Positions 11,185 through 23,741 of a stretch of DNA of 64,000 nucleotides are shown in pieces (position 1 is the first letter of the stretch; each line of letters opens with the position of its first letter). The notes below the pieces were generated by a model, which ran no database searches, had not been told where the DNA came from, and worked only from the letters and a program-made list of their open reading frames with translations. The DNA is from Symbiodinium natans (Eukaryota; Sar; Dinophyceae; Suessiales; Symbiodiniaceae): NCBI GenBank assembly GCA_905221605.1, contig CAJNDS010002771.1, positions 192,501 through 256,500 of the forward strand. The letters are read 5' to 3'. Position numbers and translations under genes: made by a program.

Positions 11185-13045
11185 GGAGTCAACGCACGGC
11201 AAATCGATGCTTTCGGGCCATCCCTCTTCTAGTAGAACCCTGAAAGGAGCTTTTGTGGCAGTGAATCGCACCCTTGGCAAATCGCACTTTTGGCAGGACA
11301 GCTGATCCTACGGGGTTTGCAAGGCCAAGCGCAGAATTCAAGCACATCCACTTCGAGGAATGCGGGAGGTGGCATCTTGCCAGAGCAGCAAGTGCAGGCC
11401 TTCTGGCATTCATCTTAGACTATTAGGGAATGGTGGCGCAACAAAGTTGCGACACGTCCTGGCATTGACTGTGTGCGTGGCTAAAGCTCCAATGATGCTT
11501 CCTTCACTTGCGCTCAGACTCCTGTGCACGTTCTGCCGCCCATGCCTGCAAGAAGTCTTTGACAATCTCAGGCTGCCGCCACTGTGAAGTATGCATGGAC
11601 ACATGTACGATGAACGAACTGCTGCTTCAAGAAGGCGATCTCCCATTGGCTCTTTTTGCCCAAGTATTGCCTCCATAGCATGGACAGAAGCATTCGCAGC
11701 ACCGGAGTCTAGGTTGCCGTCTCAATATCGTCAAGGACATATAACTATATGACTCTTGCCTTGTAGGTGGCATCCGATGGCAGGCTGTTGACGTTCAAAC
11801 TCCATTTGGAAGTTTTTTGCTGATGGATTTTGCAAGGCGCAGAACATCTCGCAATGGGTAGATTGTGGAGGCGGGCCCAGCACTTTTTCGTTTCTGGACA
11901 ATGCAGCAATACGCAGCAATTCAGGAAACAAAGCCGCCGCGCCAGATATCCGCAATTCAGGAAGCGATTCTGCGCAACCCAGGAATCGATGAGGGATCTG
12001 ACCTGGACCGCTTAAGTCTTGAAGTCCTGAACCCCAAGCCTTGTCTGAATTGGGCCTAGGGCTATGAGTGCCTTGGCAAAACTTTGGTGTGCGGAGACCT
12101 AGGAGAAAACTTGGCAGGGCCTCAGGGGGTCCAGCTGTCGGGGGCCAGGAGGGTCAGGAGAGGCGCAGGCCGGTCGTGTCATTGCGTGAACCAGAGCGGG
12201 GCGACTTCCCCTATGCGTTTTCACGTGACCAAGGATGGGGCAGCCGGCGATCACCAGCGGTAACTGTGTTCGTGGCCTGCTCCAGAAGTCCGTCTTGCGA
12301 GGGCAGTTGCATGATGGCCCGATCCCCTGCCTCAGTGCCTGCACAGGGCTGCCTTCTCCGCCCCCGCGGGTCGAGGGAGAGGGCGCTACGTCCTCCTCCG
12401 GTGTTCACCCTGAATCGCCGGAGTGCGCAGGAGCAGCTGCTGAGCGCGGCCAATCGGGGTCCACAGTCTTGTAGCCACACTGCGTGCAAGTTGCCTGGCT
12501 GTTGCGCCCAGTGTGTCGGTGGCGACCGGGAAGATCAGGGTGAACTCGGGGTACCAAACTTCGTCTTCCGACCCGACTCCGACATTTGTCCCTTCCCGCC
12601 TTTGGCCACATGCAGGCGTGTCGATAGCACAGCCTGCTAGGCCCAAAGCTGAAGCCAGGCTTGGGGCAGAGGAACATGCCCATCCGGGACCGGGGAGTTT
12701 CTTCGGAATGACTGCGGGGCAGCAGACAGAAGTTGTTGTCGAGTTACCAACATATCCAGGCCTCGACTTGTACGTCGAAAGAACGCGGAACAAGTCAGTA
12801 ATACGGCTGGACTCGACTTGCTTTGGACTCAACTTTGGACCCTTGTTTCTCGGTTGTAGAGGCGGGGAAGGGACAGAGCTCCATTGTCAAAGAAGGTTAA
12901 TCCGCTCCCCCTTTTATTAAATGGACCCCTAATGATAAAAACACTTTCCGGAAAATCCTGCCGAAACCGACCCCGCCTTTTAAACCCTATTCCGAATTTG
13001 GGGGGGGTTCAGGCCTCCAATAAACCCCTCAACACCAATAAAACC
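11185..13045. other. no gene recognised
   Basis: Short overlapping ORFs on both strands. A plus-strand frame at 12068-12640 is 190 codons long, but it lies in GC-rich sequence that is also open on the minus strand and has no motif. Confidence 0.5.
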
Positions 13046-13048
13046 CTG

Positions 13049-13110
13049 AGAGGGATTAGGGTTGGGGGTCTAGGGTTTAATTTAGGGTTTAGGGCTTAGG
13101 GTTGAGGTTT
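13049..13110 (+). repeat. degenerate telomere-like (TTTAGGG-type) repeat
   Basis: Contains AGGGATTAGGGTTGGGG, TAGGGTTTAA, TTTAGGGTTTAGGGC and TTAGGGTTGAGG. AAACCCT-type words on the opposite strand lie just upstream (about 12980-13050). TTTAGGG is the plant-type telomere repeat, also reported from dinoflagellates. The run is short and interrupted, so it is an interstitial relic, not a chromosome end. Confidence 0.65.
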
Positions 13111-13114
13111 GATT

Positions 13115-16100
13115 TGAGCGATCATGAATCATGAATCCTAGGCCGAAAATGAAAGCTTCAACCCGAAGCCCACAGCACAGCAACGGTAGAGCAAGCCCCC
13201 CCCCAAAATCCTCAAAGCCAGCCCGTCGTAACGTTAGCCGCGCAGCCGTCGAAACAGAGATTTTTCGCCTCGACGGCAGAGGACGAAAAAAAACAGAGGG
13301 GTCATGTGTGTTGTCACCTCAAAAAGGCGACGGTTGGTGATCTTGCCCGCCGGTGCCTTGATGCCTCTTCTTCTGCATTCCACACCTGCTAACCCCACAA
13401 CAGGTGCTTCCTGTGCTGCAGGTGCTGCTCATATTTATTGACAAGCAGCTGAGTAGCTTCGCCTTGCCCTGAGCCGAAGCATGCCGAATTCTAAGCTGTG
13501 ATTCTAGCATCTTTCGTATGTCTGTCGTGGTGCTTCGTGATAGATACATCAGGCTTTCCTGGGAGCCTGCCAAGGACCAATCCTTGTTGGCAACTTGCGA
13601 GTGACTAATGGTGACTGTGTGTGACTGACAGTGTCCCCGTGCGCCTCCTGCGCCGCAGGATGCTCTGCTGGCCATTCAAGCCTTCGTGTGAGATGGGTCA
13701 GTGTGGATGCTCTGTATAAGTCTGTATATGCCGCTGCTTCGGTTTAACAACTCCGAGCTTGCGGAGGCTAGATCGGCTAGATATAGTGGCGGCGCGGAGT
13801 CTGAGTATGGCTATGAGCGTACGCAGGCGCACGACGACGAGCTGTGAGTTTCAAGGAACGCATTGAACAGTTTTGGAGGTGGCCCCTGGCATCTACATTG
13901 CCAAAACATCGCCCGGTTCTTGGTTCGATTTAGTGGCACTGCATCTGCGCAGAGTTCGCACGGTGCGGGAAAAAGTTGCAACATTGCTGAGAATTCGCTT
14001 GCGCTCGGAAGCCGACGTGGCTCAGCACTCAGTGTTCCTTAGATGCTTCGTGCACGAAGTGTGGAGAGCTTTTTTGCTGACAGGACTCGGAACTGACAGG
14101 CGACATCATCAAGGCGGAATCGTTGTACAGGAAGTTGCCAGCATTTTCTTTGGGACTTTTGTTTTGGTTTACCTCTTAATTCTGAAGGTGTTTTGATGTT
14201 TTAATGTTCGCAGGAAGGACGAGGGAAGGCAAGAATATATGCCTAGAGGAAGAACACGAGAGAAAGAGAGAAAAATAGAACATGTGCTTTGGTACTGCAG
14301 GGGTGTCAAGACACTCAACCCAAGTGCCATTTTCAGCCGCCACAACAACGTGGCGTCTTTGACCAGCTCGATTGAGCTGAGAAATTTTTCGGTGGTTCTT
14401 CCGCTGTTTTCGTCAGCGCTGGGACGCCTTCCTGCGAGCTTTGCGCGTCCTATACTTCTCACACTTCCCCCGGGGTCAATGAGAGCAGGCGGTTCTGTTG
14501 CAACTCACAGGGCCGGTCTCCCGAAAATTGGGTGGAGAACGCGCTGGCAACATCAAAGCACGCTTGGTCGCAAGAGGTCACTGCTGCCTCGATTCTTCCT
14601 TCTTTGGGCGAATGCTCTCGGCTGTCGATCTCCTCCCCTTCTGTGTTGGTGCCCTTCATCGTTGAATCTCGGTCCCGCTTGTAACGCTCTAACGAGCCGC
14701 TTCCACGCCTGGGTGGATGGCCTGGACGCACAGCCGACCGAAGGTTGCGAAAAAGTTGCGTGCAACTCGCGGTGACTGCACTCATATATGAAGGCCTGAG
14801 ATTTTGTGCGAGAGCACGATCTCGACCCAAAATGATTAAACACAGCAACTTCTTTGTTTCATGCTGCCCTGCTTGCTTAAGGTCGGGGAGGTCTTTGAGG
14901 CTACAGCTGCCGTGTCATCGGACACCCAGCCAAGACCTTGGACGTCGGCACCTGCAATTGCAAGTGGTTGCAACACGGCATGTGGGAGTATGTTACGGCA
15001 TGTTGCAGTATGTTACACCGTCCCCGGCAGTCTGGTGTCATCTTCACGCCTTTGCTTCGTGAGAGGTGGTTTTTCTCTTTCCGGCTCCTCACTACCACTG
15101 CCTGGTCTCCGTGCGCTCTGCTGCATTTTTTTTCGCGCTCTTTTGTCTTTTTTTTTTCGTGACTCCTGCTTTCCATCTTTCTTACTTGGCACTTGCAAAT
15201 CCGGCAAAGCACCTTGAGCTGAACAAAGGCATGCAGCTTTACATGGCGTGTCGATTGTCTTGGCATCAGGCTTGGCTACCTTCAAGTTGGTGACAGGGGT
15301 TGGGTCTTTGACATCGGCATTGCTGGACCATGGGAAGGGAACTCAGCATGACTCGCATCTTCAAGGGAACTTCGCATACTTTCGCATCTTTGACTTCCGC
15401 TTGCGTCTCAGGTTGGTGTGCCTGTAGTGGTACCGGTCACCGGACCAGCAGCCACGAAGTGATCCCGTCACAATGGCTTGCCATAGAAGCGACAGAAGAC
15501 TCCAGCTTGTTACAGTGCTATAGAAAGCAGGTATGCCAAGATCCTGCGAAATGCTGGGCAGTATGCTGAGTACGAGCCCAAGCTGCTAGAGGCTTGCTGT
15601 GGCTTAATTGATGTGTGCTTCAGTGCTAGCCTCTGGATCTTTTATCGAGGTACCAGGCAGCATTGGGCGAGGACGACTTCTTAGCAGAGGTGCCATGGGT
15701 ATGGCTACGATGCTACACAAGTCCGCTGAAGCCAGTAGCATGAACCTTCTTCAACCGAGTTGAGGCTCCCGTCGACAATCTTTATACTTCCGTTAGCTTC
15801 CATTATCTTCCGTTGCTGTCGAGTCAGGAGCAATCGACCGACGTGTCGCACCCGAGGAAGAAATTTTTCAAGCTGCGATGTCTAAAAAGCTGCGATGTTA
15901 ATAAACATCTTCGCTAGCCGGAGAGCTGAAGGAACGATGCCTTGTGGCAGGGCTTGCAGCAGGACCGTTGGCAACAAGTGCTGAGGGGTTAGTCGCCTGA
16001 AACCTTTGCCCTTGTTCTGGAAGAGGATGTTGAAGAGAATGATCTGCTTACAGAAGACGAGCAGAAGTCGCCGGCAACTCAACGAGTCATGCTGGGAAAA

Positions 16101-16740
16101 GATTCGCGGAGCTACACACCCGAAGGTTCGAAAGTCTTTGCCAGGCAGGGCTGGCCTGCATGTAGCGAGTGAGAATGTCTAGTTGCAGCATTTTGTGGCG
16201 TATTGCTAGGCTTTAGAGTGCTCCCTCATTTCCGCTCAGGATGCCACAGAGCGGAATCTAGTTCTCTCATCTTTGCGGGAAGCGGCAGGTTGCACCCTGA
16301 GCCGTTTCACATCTTTGCACACGTGCCGCTCAGCGTTCTCTTGTGGCAGCATCTGACGCCTGGTCGAAGGGGACGCCTTTCGCAAGCTGGTGATACCAAG
16401 ATGGATGAAGCTAGCGCAGCGTCTGGTGCCCAGATGAGCCCAGCTTCAACTGGCCCGTCGTCAATTCAAAACTCTTTCTCAGTCACGCTTTTTCCTTTTG
16501 TCCATGTCCCCAACTCTCTCTCTGTCACTCTCTGCGTTTCTGAGCGACCCATGTCCTCAAGTACTTTGATTGGATATCCCGCCGACGTCGTTCGAGCACT
16601 TGTGCAGAGATCTTGCAGCTTCAGACGTGGATGCAGTCTGCTGTCATTTGATGCATGGTCTCTTGGCCAAGATGTGTTCTGCGCAAGTTCTGGCTAAGTT
16701 CTGCCGCCAGAGATGAAGCATGAAATGGAAGCGTCGAGGC
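13115..16740. other. no gene recognised
   Basis: About 3.6 kb without a supported gene. Open frames up to 178 codons (14239-14775) overlap on both strands. A plus-strand frame at 13873-14196 has helix-like content but no motif or splice context that I could confirm. Confidence 0.45.
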
Positions 16741-16746
16741 CTGGAC

Positions 16747-16950
16747 CTTGCCTCGGCAATGTTGCCATTGGACTGTTCAATGCTCTTCAGCACTTCACCA
16801 GCTTCTCGCCGAGGCAGTTGTACAGCACGCTCCCAGGCACTTTCTGCTAGTGATCGTGTTCTTTCTAGTGCCATGCGTTTGTCGCTAAAATTGTGCAGTG
16901 TTTCGCCCAGCAGAGAAACGATGGGGCTCTCCAGCATTCGTCTTCTTGAT
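16747..16950 (-). CDS. possible minus-strand exon, helical protein
   Basis: On the minus strand this reads as a helix-rich segment including ALERTRSLAESAWERAVQ and EVLKSIEQSNGNIAEAR. It ends at GCAAG|GTCCAGG, a good GT donor, at 16747. The acceptor side is less clear. The same DNA is open on the plus strand, but there the product is Ser/Leu-rich and less protein-like. No family is recognised. Confidence 0.3.
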
Positions 16951-16999
16951 CTTCTTACTCTTCCTTCCTTCTTATTCTCATTATTACTTTGAGTTTTCT

Positions 17000-19675
17000 T
17001 GATCCTATTATTGGCATTTAGTAATGTTCTATCTTTGGAAATGATGAACGACGTGTTTTTGCTGCTTATGGAAATACTCCCCCCTCCCACACCTGTATAT
17101 TCCACCCGTGTCCCGTGTCAATATCCCCAGCCCCCCGCCTTGTGTTCTGTAGCCCGCGCTTGCCTGTCTCCAAGAGCAGCGTGCGACCACGCGTGCGCAA
17201 AAACCCAAACGGCCCAACCTGCAAGAACAGTCAGCCCTTCAAGACAAACGGCTTCCGCGAGCCAAAACCTGGGTATGTCGAGCCCGCAGTCCTTAGAAAG
17301 AGCAAAACAGGAAGACAAAGTGGGAACCGATTCTCTGAAGCCCCAACACCTGAAAACAAGTAAGGCCCTGAAAACAAGTAAGGCCTAAACCCTTGCTGGA
17401 CCTTCTAGCCCTCATTGTTGAAAAAGCTGGATTCTTTTGAGTGTGCGCACAAGCAGGGCGACCCTGACGCCTTCTAGTTGGTGACCTCGAGGCCGTCCCA
17501 AACCATCAGGTAGCCCCGAATCCCAGAACATAGGATGTGGGTTTCGATCGTCTCAAGCACGAAGCCTGGCAAAAAGTCACTTCAGCCATCAAAGCCTCAG
17601 GCTTGAAAAGGTCAGGCACTTTTGCTACAGAGTCCATAGACGAACTTGTGAGGAACTTGATTTGTTCAACACACAGAGCTGAACGCCTGTCCAAACTTGG
17701 CGAATTTGCCTGTTCTCGCTTGGTAGCGACGAAACACAAAAACAACAAACAGAGAGTGCCTGGCGCTGCTAGACCCTCTGGATGCAACAAGAACGAGCGA
17801 GAGAGAGAGAGAGAGAGAGTACCATGCCCCCAAGAAAGAAAAAAAGAGAGAGCGAGAGAGAGAGTGAGAGAGGAGAGTGCCAAAAAGCCGCCGCGAGTTA
17901 ATTAGAGGGTGGGGCTGTGTTCAAACACGCCCACTACCAAGATAGAAGGCCCTGGGGGAAACCCAAGAGAGGCCCAGGGGGCATGTTTTTCTCGCGTGCA
18001 GGCTAAGCTGGCAGGCGAGTGGGGTTGTGGGGCTGAGGGATAAGGAGCATGGGGGCAGAATGATCGGGGCAGTGGGGGGGGGGGGGGGGGTTAAGAAACC
18101 ACTCACTCGCAGGCCTGTGCTTGTTTCCAACAGAGCCGCTCCAAATACAGGGGCGGGCGAAGACGCCCGGGGGTTCGTCCCCCATGCCCAAAGAAAGAAA
18201 GAGAGAGTGCAAGTGGTCATGCGGGCCAAGATACATACACTAGAGGCGATCTAGGTTTCCTATCAAAAACAAAGGAACGCCACCAACGCGCGCCCGCAAC
18301 CTCACCTCCTTATTTACCTTTTTGCCATACAACCCCCTTAAGACCGCACGCTTTTGCCTCAAACGGTGTGGGGCATTTGTTTGCAAGGGGTCTGCGCGCT
18401 TAGCGCCCTTGCCCCGCACCCCAACGCTGCTCTGCTTTCTTGTGCTTGCGAAACTCGTGCAAAAGTCCCATTCCCAACCCCTTTGCTTCGAATCAAGTTT
18501 CCCACGAAAGTAGATGCTCAGCAGAGTACTTCCCTTCGAAGTTTTGAGGAAATCGAGCGAGCGCGGAGGGGCACTGCGCACCTCCCAACCCTTGCTTCGC
18601 ATAGTTTCACCCAAGCCCCGTACAAAACCGTGCACGCTTGGGCGTAGTTAGTTGACTTGTTTGAACATTGGGGGGCTGCGCGCCCCCGGCCCTCCCGCGA
18701 AAATGCTGTTACTAACCCCTTGACTTGAATCAAAGACCTCGTGCACAAGCAGACGCAGAATGCAGAATTTTTTATTCATTTCCAATGATTACAGAAGAAG
18801 TGGGTGGCACCTTATAAAAACGTAGCTGAAATAGTGGGTTTCCAAATAAACTCCAAGAAGACCCGTCAAACAAACAAACACAGAATGAAGGGACCAAGCC
18901 ATTCTCCACCCAAATCCTGGAGCTCCCGGTGACAGACAGGCGGCGCGAGCTACAGATGTCGTCCATTTGATGCTGCGCGAAGGACAACACCCGCTTCTTG
19001 TTATGTGCGATGATTTCATGTCCTGCCTTTCAGGATGGGCCTTCGAGTCCCGTCTGCATGCACGGCGCTTTGAGCGAAAAAGCCTCTCTCGTTCAGGCTG
19101 TATAGTGCAATGGCACATGTCATTCTCCCGGCAGACAGCGACCTGTGAAGCGAGCAGGGGTGGAGCATGGTACTGGCTGGCATTGATCCTGCTCGTTCCT
19201 ACTCTGAGTCTGACATTTTTCTTTCGCGGTTCACAGATCGGCGAGTAGCAAGGAGGGGTGGCACTCAGGGCGCGGGCAGGTTGTGGGCAAAGGAGTGAGG
19301 ATCCACATAGGCTGGGAACCAAGGTCCTCAACCAGCAATGCATGAAACGTGTCACCTGACGTTGCGAGCAGGCTCGACACATGCTGTGGTCAAAGCAGAA
19401 GTCGCCCCGATTCACGGAAGGGAAAGCTGCCAACCCTGCAGCAACCTTGGGAAGCCGACGAGCGTCAGGAAGTAGAGTTTAACGGTCTTTACGTGTGAGG
19501 GTTTCTGAGATTGGTGCGAGTTTCGGGTCGCGCGCGGAGTGAAGGATCGTGGAGGGAGCACGGTTAAGGCTTTTGTCCTCGTTTTTTTCGTTTTTTTGAA
19601 GTGTGGTCTTATGGTACTGACCAATGAACTTCGGGACGTGCGCAGAAACATTCATGTCGTTAGCTTTGGATATTC
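17000..19675. other. no gene recognised; simple-sequence tracts
   Basis: Contains a GA-rich microsatellite (about 17795-17875), a G homopolymer of about 14 near 18076, and GC-rich sequence at 18240-18740 in which both strands are open. No coherent exon chain or domain was found. Confidence 0.5.
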
Positions 19676-19679
19676 ACTG

Positions 19680-19980
19680 ACAAGATGTGCTAAGATCGGA
19701 CCTGGATCCTATGAACTTCCCAGCGTCTGGGATGACCATGCTACGACCATGGGTGGACAGGACAGATTTCAGGCGCGAGCATGTTCAACGTGTTTCCAGG
19801 ATCTTCAAGCATCATACAATAGCATGTGGGGGGGGGGGGGCATTGAAGTCGACACAGCTCTGCGCAGCTTGCCAGGAGCAGGCTGTGCCGGAAACACCGG
19901 GTCCAGCAACATACACGCAGGCGGGGAGAAGCGACTGAGAAGCCATGCAGTTCAAGAGAAACAGGTGCGACATGGAATCT
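19680..19980 (+). CDS. candidate SHIPPO / sperm-tail PG-rich repeat exons
   Basis: Two short coding-like pieces carry the proline-glycine signature of SHIPPO (STPGR) repeats. After an AG near 19690 the reading is IGPGSYELPSVWDDHATTMG and ends at DRFQ before a possible GC donor. After TTGCCAG near 19876 the reading is EQAVPETPGPATYTQ, again before GCGGGG. A third small piece, FKRNR, may follow after CATGCAG near 19949. Proteins of this family are linked to cilia and flagella in eukaryotes. The exons lie in different frames, as expected for spliced pieces. The call rests on two motif matches. Confidence 0.45.
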
Positions 19981-20164
19981 GCACAACAGCCCACAACATG
20001 TTTCAAAAAGAATCCCTTCGGAACAGGTTTTTGGGATGGTTCAAGCAAGCACGACTCAAGCGCGCGCGGTTCGCACCGTGGCTCTTCGCCGATTCAAGCT
20101 CTCGCAAATCAATGCACCGGCGTTTCAAGCACCACCGGCTAAATCACAACCATCTCCTCTGAGT

Positions 20165-20627
20165 TCTTCAGGTTTCTACCACCCAGTTACTTTTGAGGGC
20201 TTGGGGTTTCGCACCCCGCCATCCCCTCCTTTTAAGGTTTTAGAGGCTTGTTCATCTGTGCGTAAGGCCCCTGCTCCTTCTGGACTCCGTTCGCAGGCCC
20301 CGAGGTGGAGAGATTATAACATCTCCCCTCTGCACTGCGGCATCGGATAAGGACATGTGGACTACACAATGCAAGGGACAGCTCGTGCTGCCACACTGTC
20401 TCAGTCTAAGAACACCACTCGGCTGGAAAGGCTTCGTCACTGCACGGGTTCATGTCGGTTTCGTCGAATCTCTCCTTGGTCTTGGAATGTCTACTGAGTC
20501 TACTCTGTTCGCACGTTTTTTAGGAGGCGGCGGTGCCAACGAGCTTTCTTGAATCTTCCCACTTCTCATGTGTAGCGCTTGCACAGGCAACGCTTTCTCT
20601 GCCAACTTTGACCTCTTGTCTTTTTTC
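20165..20627. other. no gene recognised
   Basis: An open frame runs through 20036-20350 and could hold downstream sequence of the candidate SHIPPO gene, but no motif confirms it. Confidence 0.4.
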
Positions 20628-20795
20628 AGCGGGTTTATGGTTGTGGGTTTAAGTTTTAGGGTTGAGGGATACTGAAGCAGCCCGGCAGCACAAAAGGGAT
20701 TAGGGTTGTTAGCTTGCTGGCGCCGCTCCTAGTTTCAAGTACGAGGCCTGGATGCAAAAAAGGGTTTAGGGTTTAGGGTTTCGGGTTTAGGGCCT
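20628..20795 (+). repeat. degenerate telomere-like (TTTAGGG-type) repeat
   Basis: TTTAGGGTTTAGGGTTTCGGGTTTAGGG lies near 20764-20793, preceded by looser GGGTTTA and TTAGGGTTG words from 20628. It is the cleaner of the two interstitial telomere-like patches; another AGGGTTTGGGGTTT occurs near 21001. Confidence 0.7.
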
Positions 20796-20799
20796 GTGA

Positions 20800-22790
20800 A
20801 GCCCTACACCCCAAAACTACCACCTAGTAACTGATAGTCATTCAGGGGGCGACTGCGGCCCCAAAACCGGGACTTCGTTCATGGGCGACGAAGTGACGAA
20901 TTGACGATTTGAGGAATTGAGAATTGACGAACCCATTGAGGAAATACAGCCCGTTGGGGGTTGTGGGTGGGCTTGGATGCCGTCCAGCGAAGCATTCACT
21001 AGGGTTTGGGGTTTGTGGCAGCCTGTAGGTCTTGGGCTGCGGCACGGTTGCCTTTGCCAGGCGACAAGCCCTTCCGCGGGGCGAAAGTACATCTAGACCG
21101 GCTTAGTCTCACCGTGACTCTGTGTAGCTCCGAGGTTCGTGTATAACTCTGTTGTAACAGCCTTTCACTCCCCATGGCCTGCGCACGTTGCCACCTGTAA
21201 TTCCGAAACAAGCTCGACGGACAGTTTCAGCATTTTAGGGTCCTGAAGCTGCCGACCCACAGTGGGCGGCTCAGTGCCCGAGTCAGTCTGCGTGCGAATC
21301 CGCTGCGTCAGCGTGCGAATCCAGCCCAGTGCGCGGGTATGCCTGCACGTGGAACCGCGGCCAGAGTGCGAATCCAGGTTGCGCGAATGCATGTAAGTAC
21401 TGTGAATGTTCGAATCCACTTTTCCAACCTCGTGGCCTCTGTCTTCGGTCGTCTGGTCGTGGCTGCAACGCCTGTCGCAGTACCGGGAAAGATTACAGTA
21501 CATACAGTGCAGGGTTTTCCGACGATGGACTTCAACGAAGTAGCAACGCAACAAAGCAACACCAATTGTGCGGGAGTGTTGATGTCTGTGGTTAATGCAA
21601 GAAGTAGCAGCAGGCGTATATGGATTATGCGTGGCATATACATAGTTCCACATCCGAAGGAGACTTCTTGAGTGTTCTCTGTAGGGATGACTTTCTCTTG
21701 GCAACAATCGGCGTGGTCTCGAAGGAGTACAACAACGTGGCGTCCCTGGTCATATGCTTGGTCTCTAAAAAAAAAGTTACTCTAGTACCTGGCCAGGGAG
21801 TACAACAAAGTGGCAGTCGCTGGCCACATGTTCTCGCAGATGTTCTTGACGCTGTCCTCGCCTCTTTCGACCTCGAATTCCGCAGGCTTTTGAAATCGCG
21901 GCAGAACTGGGCTCATTTGGGCTGATATTGCCGAAAATTTACCACTAGTAGCTGGAAGGGCGGCGTTGCTCTTCCCGACACTGCTCGAGCGTTTGGATTT
22001 GCAGAGTTGAGTCGACAAAGCCACCGCGATGTCAACTGATGCGGTGTTGCATGACAGAGCAAGACCTTCGAACAAATTATGCACACATCCTTCGTTGCAA
22101 CGCATGTTCTTTGAGCAACGCAATTAACTTAGACGGTGTTCACCAAGCTTTCGACACGGGTCTTTGCAAACGACCCATGGAATGCAAGCTCTCTCCGGCG
22201 TGGACAGCTTTTGCGGAATACGTGACACGCGCACACACATCTCCAGCCCTTCTTTAAGACTTTCCCCATGAGCCGCTGACGTGGTATAGGGGCCCATTGC
22301 AAAACACAAGGAAGATGGCATGCGCCCGCAATGTGCGACAACGCTCCCCCATACACAATTCTATCATACGTCTCTCTAGCTGGTTCTGAACCGCGCCCAA
22401 CTTCGCAAAACTCACGCAAACTCATGAAAAAGGTATGGTGGCAGTTCGATGTGGTGACACTTCTTCGACAACGCACCTCGAGCAACGAAGATCAGAAATG
22501 AAAACAGGGGGGTGAAATGTAGACCCGTTCACTAGTCCTCCTGAAAACAAAGGGGTTGAAAATAATTCACCGCTTGTAGTACTCTATATCTCTCTCGCAA
22601 AATGATAGCAAGTGGGTGGGATTTAGCATGTTCAAGAAAAATATCCAGCATACTCGTGCGAGCAAACACTGCGGCTTATTAGAATAACTTGAAAGAATTA
22701 TCCACTCCTCTGGTTTTCGAATAATGAAATACAAGAAACGAAAACAAGAAGTTTAGAAGAATTCTCCTAAATAGTGCTACGACAACTAAC
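20800..22790. other. no gene recognised
   Basis: About 2 kb with short ORFs on both strands, up to 180 codons on the minus strand (21165-21707), and no recognisable domain. AT content rises toward the microsatellite at the right. Confidence 0.5.
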
Positions 22791-22794
22791 TACA

Positions 22795-23286
<492 letters not shown>

Positions 23287-23740
23287 TGGAAGTGGCTGTG
23301 TTTGTACCATAGAGACATGTCCCCTCGCTTGTGTGTAGGTTGCATTTTGCAGCAGCATCATTGTAGCATGTGATGCAGTGACGTAGCAATTGCATGTCGT
23401 TTGCTCTTGCTTTTGTACAGTTTCACGTCAGGACACTCAAAGGTCTGAGACTCCCAAGGTGGAGACTCTCTCAATTCTCAAGTCGTAGCTCAAAGCAGTT
23501 GCTTAGCCGAGCTATTAGCCGAAGGCAACAAACCCGCCATAGTGCTTGTTAACGTGCTGCAGCTGCGCAGCAGGTTTTGCCAGCTCTTGAGTGCGATCCG
23601 AACGGGATCGAGCGGCACTGTGATTCGGGACTTGCGAGAAGAGCAAGGAAACAATCGGCTGACCGAGTGACTACGCTAAGCCAAGGAACCCAAGTAGCCT
23701 GCTTTGGACGTTTCCCCCGGGTCCACTGGACCTTCTTCTA
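23287..23740 (+). repeat. 5' LTR, 454 bp
   Basis: Begins TGGAAGTGGCTG and ends CTTCTTCTA. Compared with the 3' LTR there are four substitutions over 428 aligned bases. It lacks 8-bp and 16-bp segments present in the 3' copy and has a 26-bp segment (after GATCGAG) that the 3' copy lacks. The ends form an imperfect inverted repeat, TGGAAG against CTTCTA. Promoter elements were not identified. Confidence 0.95.
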
Positions 23741-23741
23741 G

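Noticed and set aside
12068-12640. 190-codon plus-strand ORF
   Set aside because: GC-rich region open on both strands with no motif, exon pattern or conserved-looking stretch.
13049-13110. Chromosome end
   Set aside because: The telomere-like run is about 60 bp, degenerate and followed by ordinary sequence.
18240-18740. 131-codon minus-strand ORF and overlapping plus-strand frames
   Set aside because: Both strands are open, composition is biased and no family resemblance could be seen.
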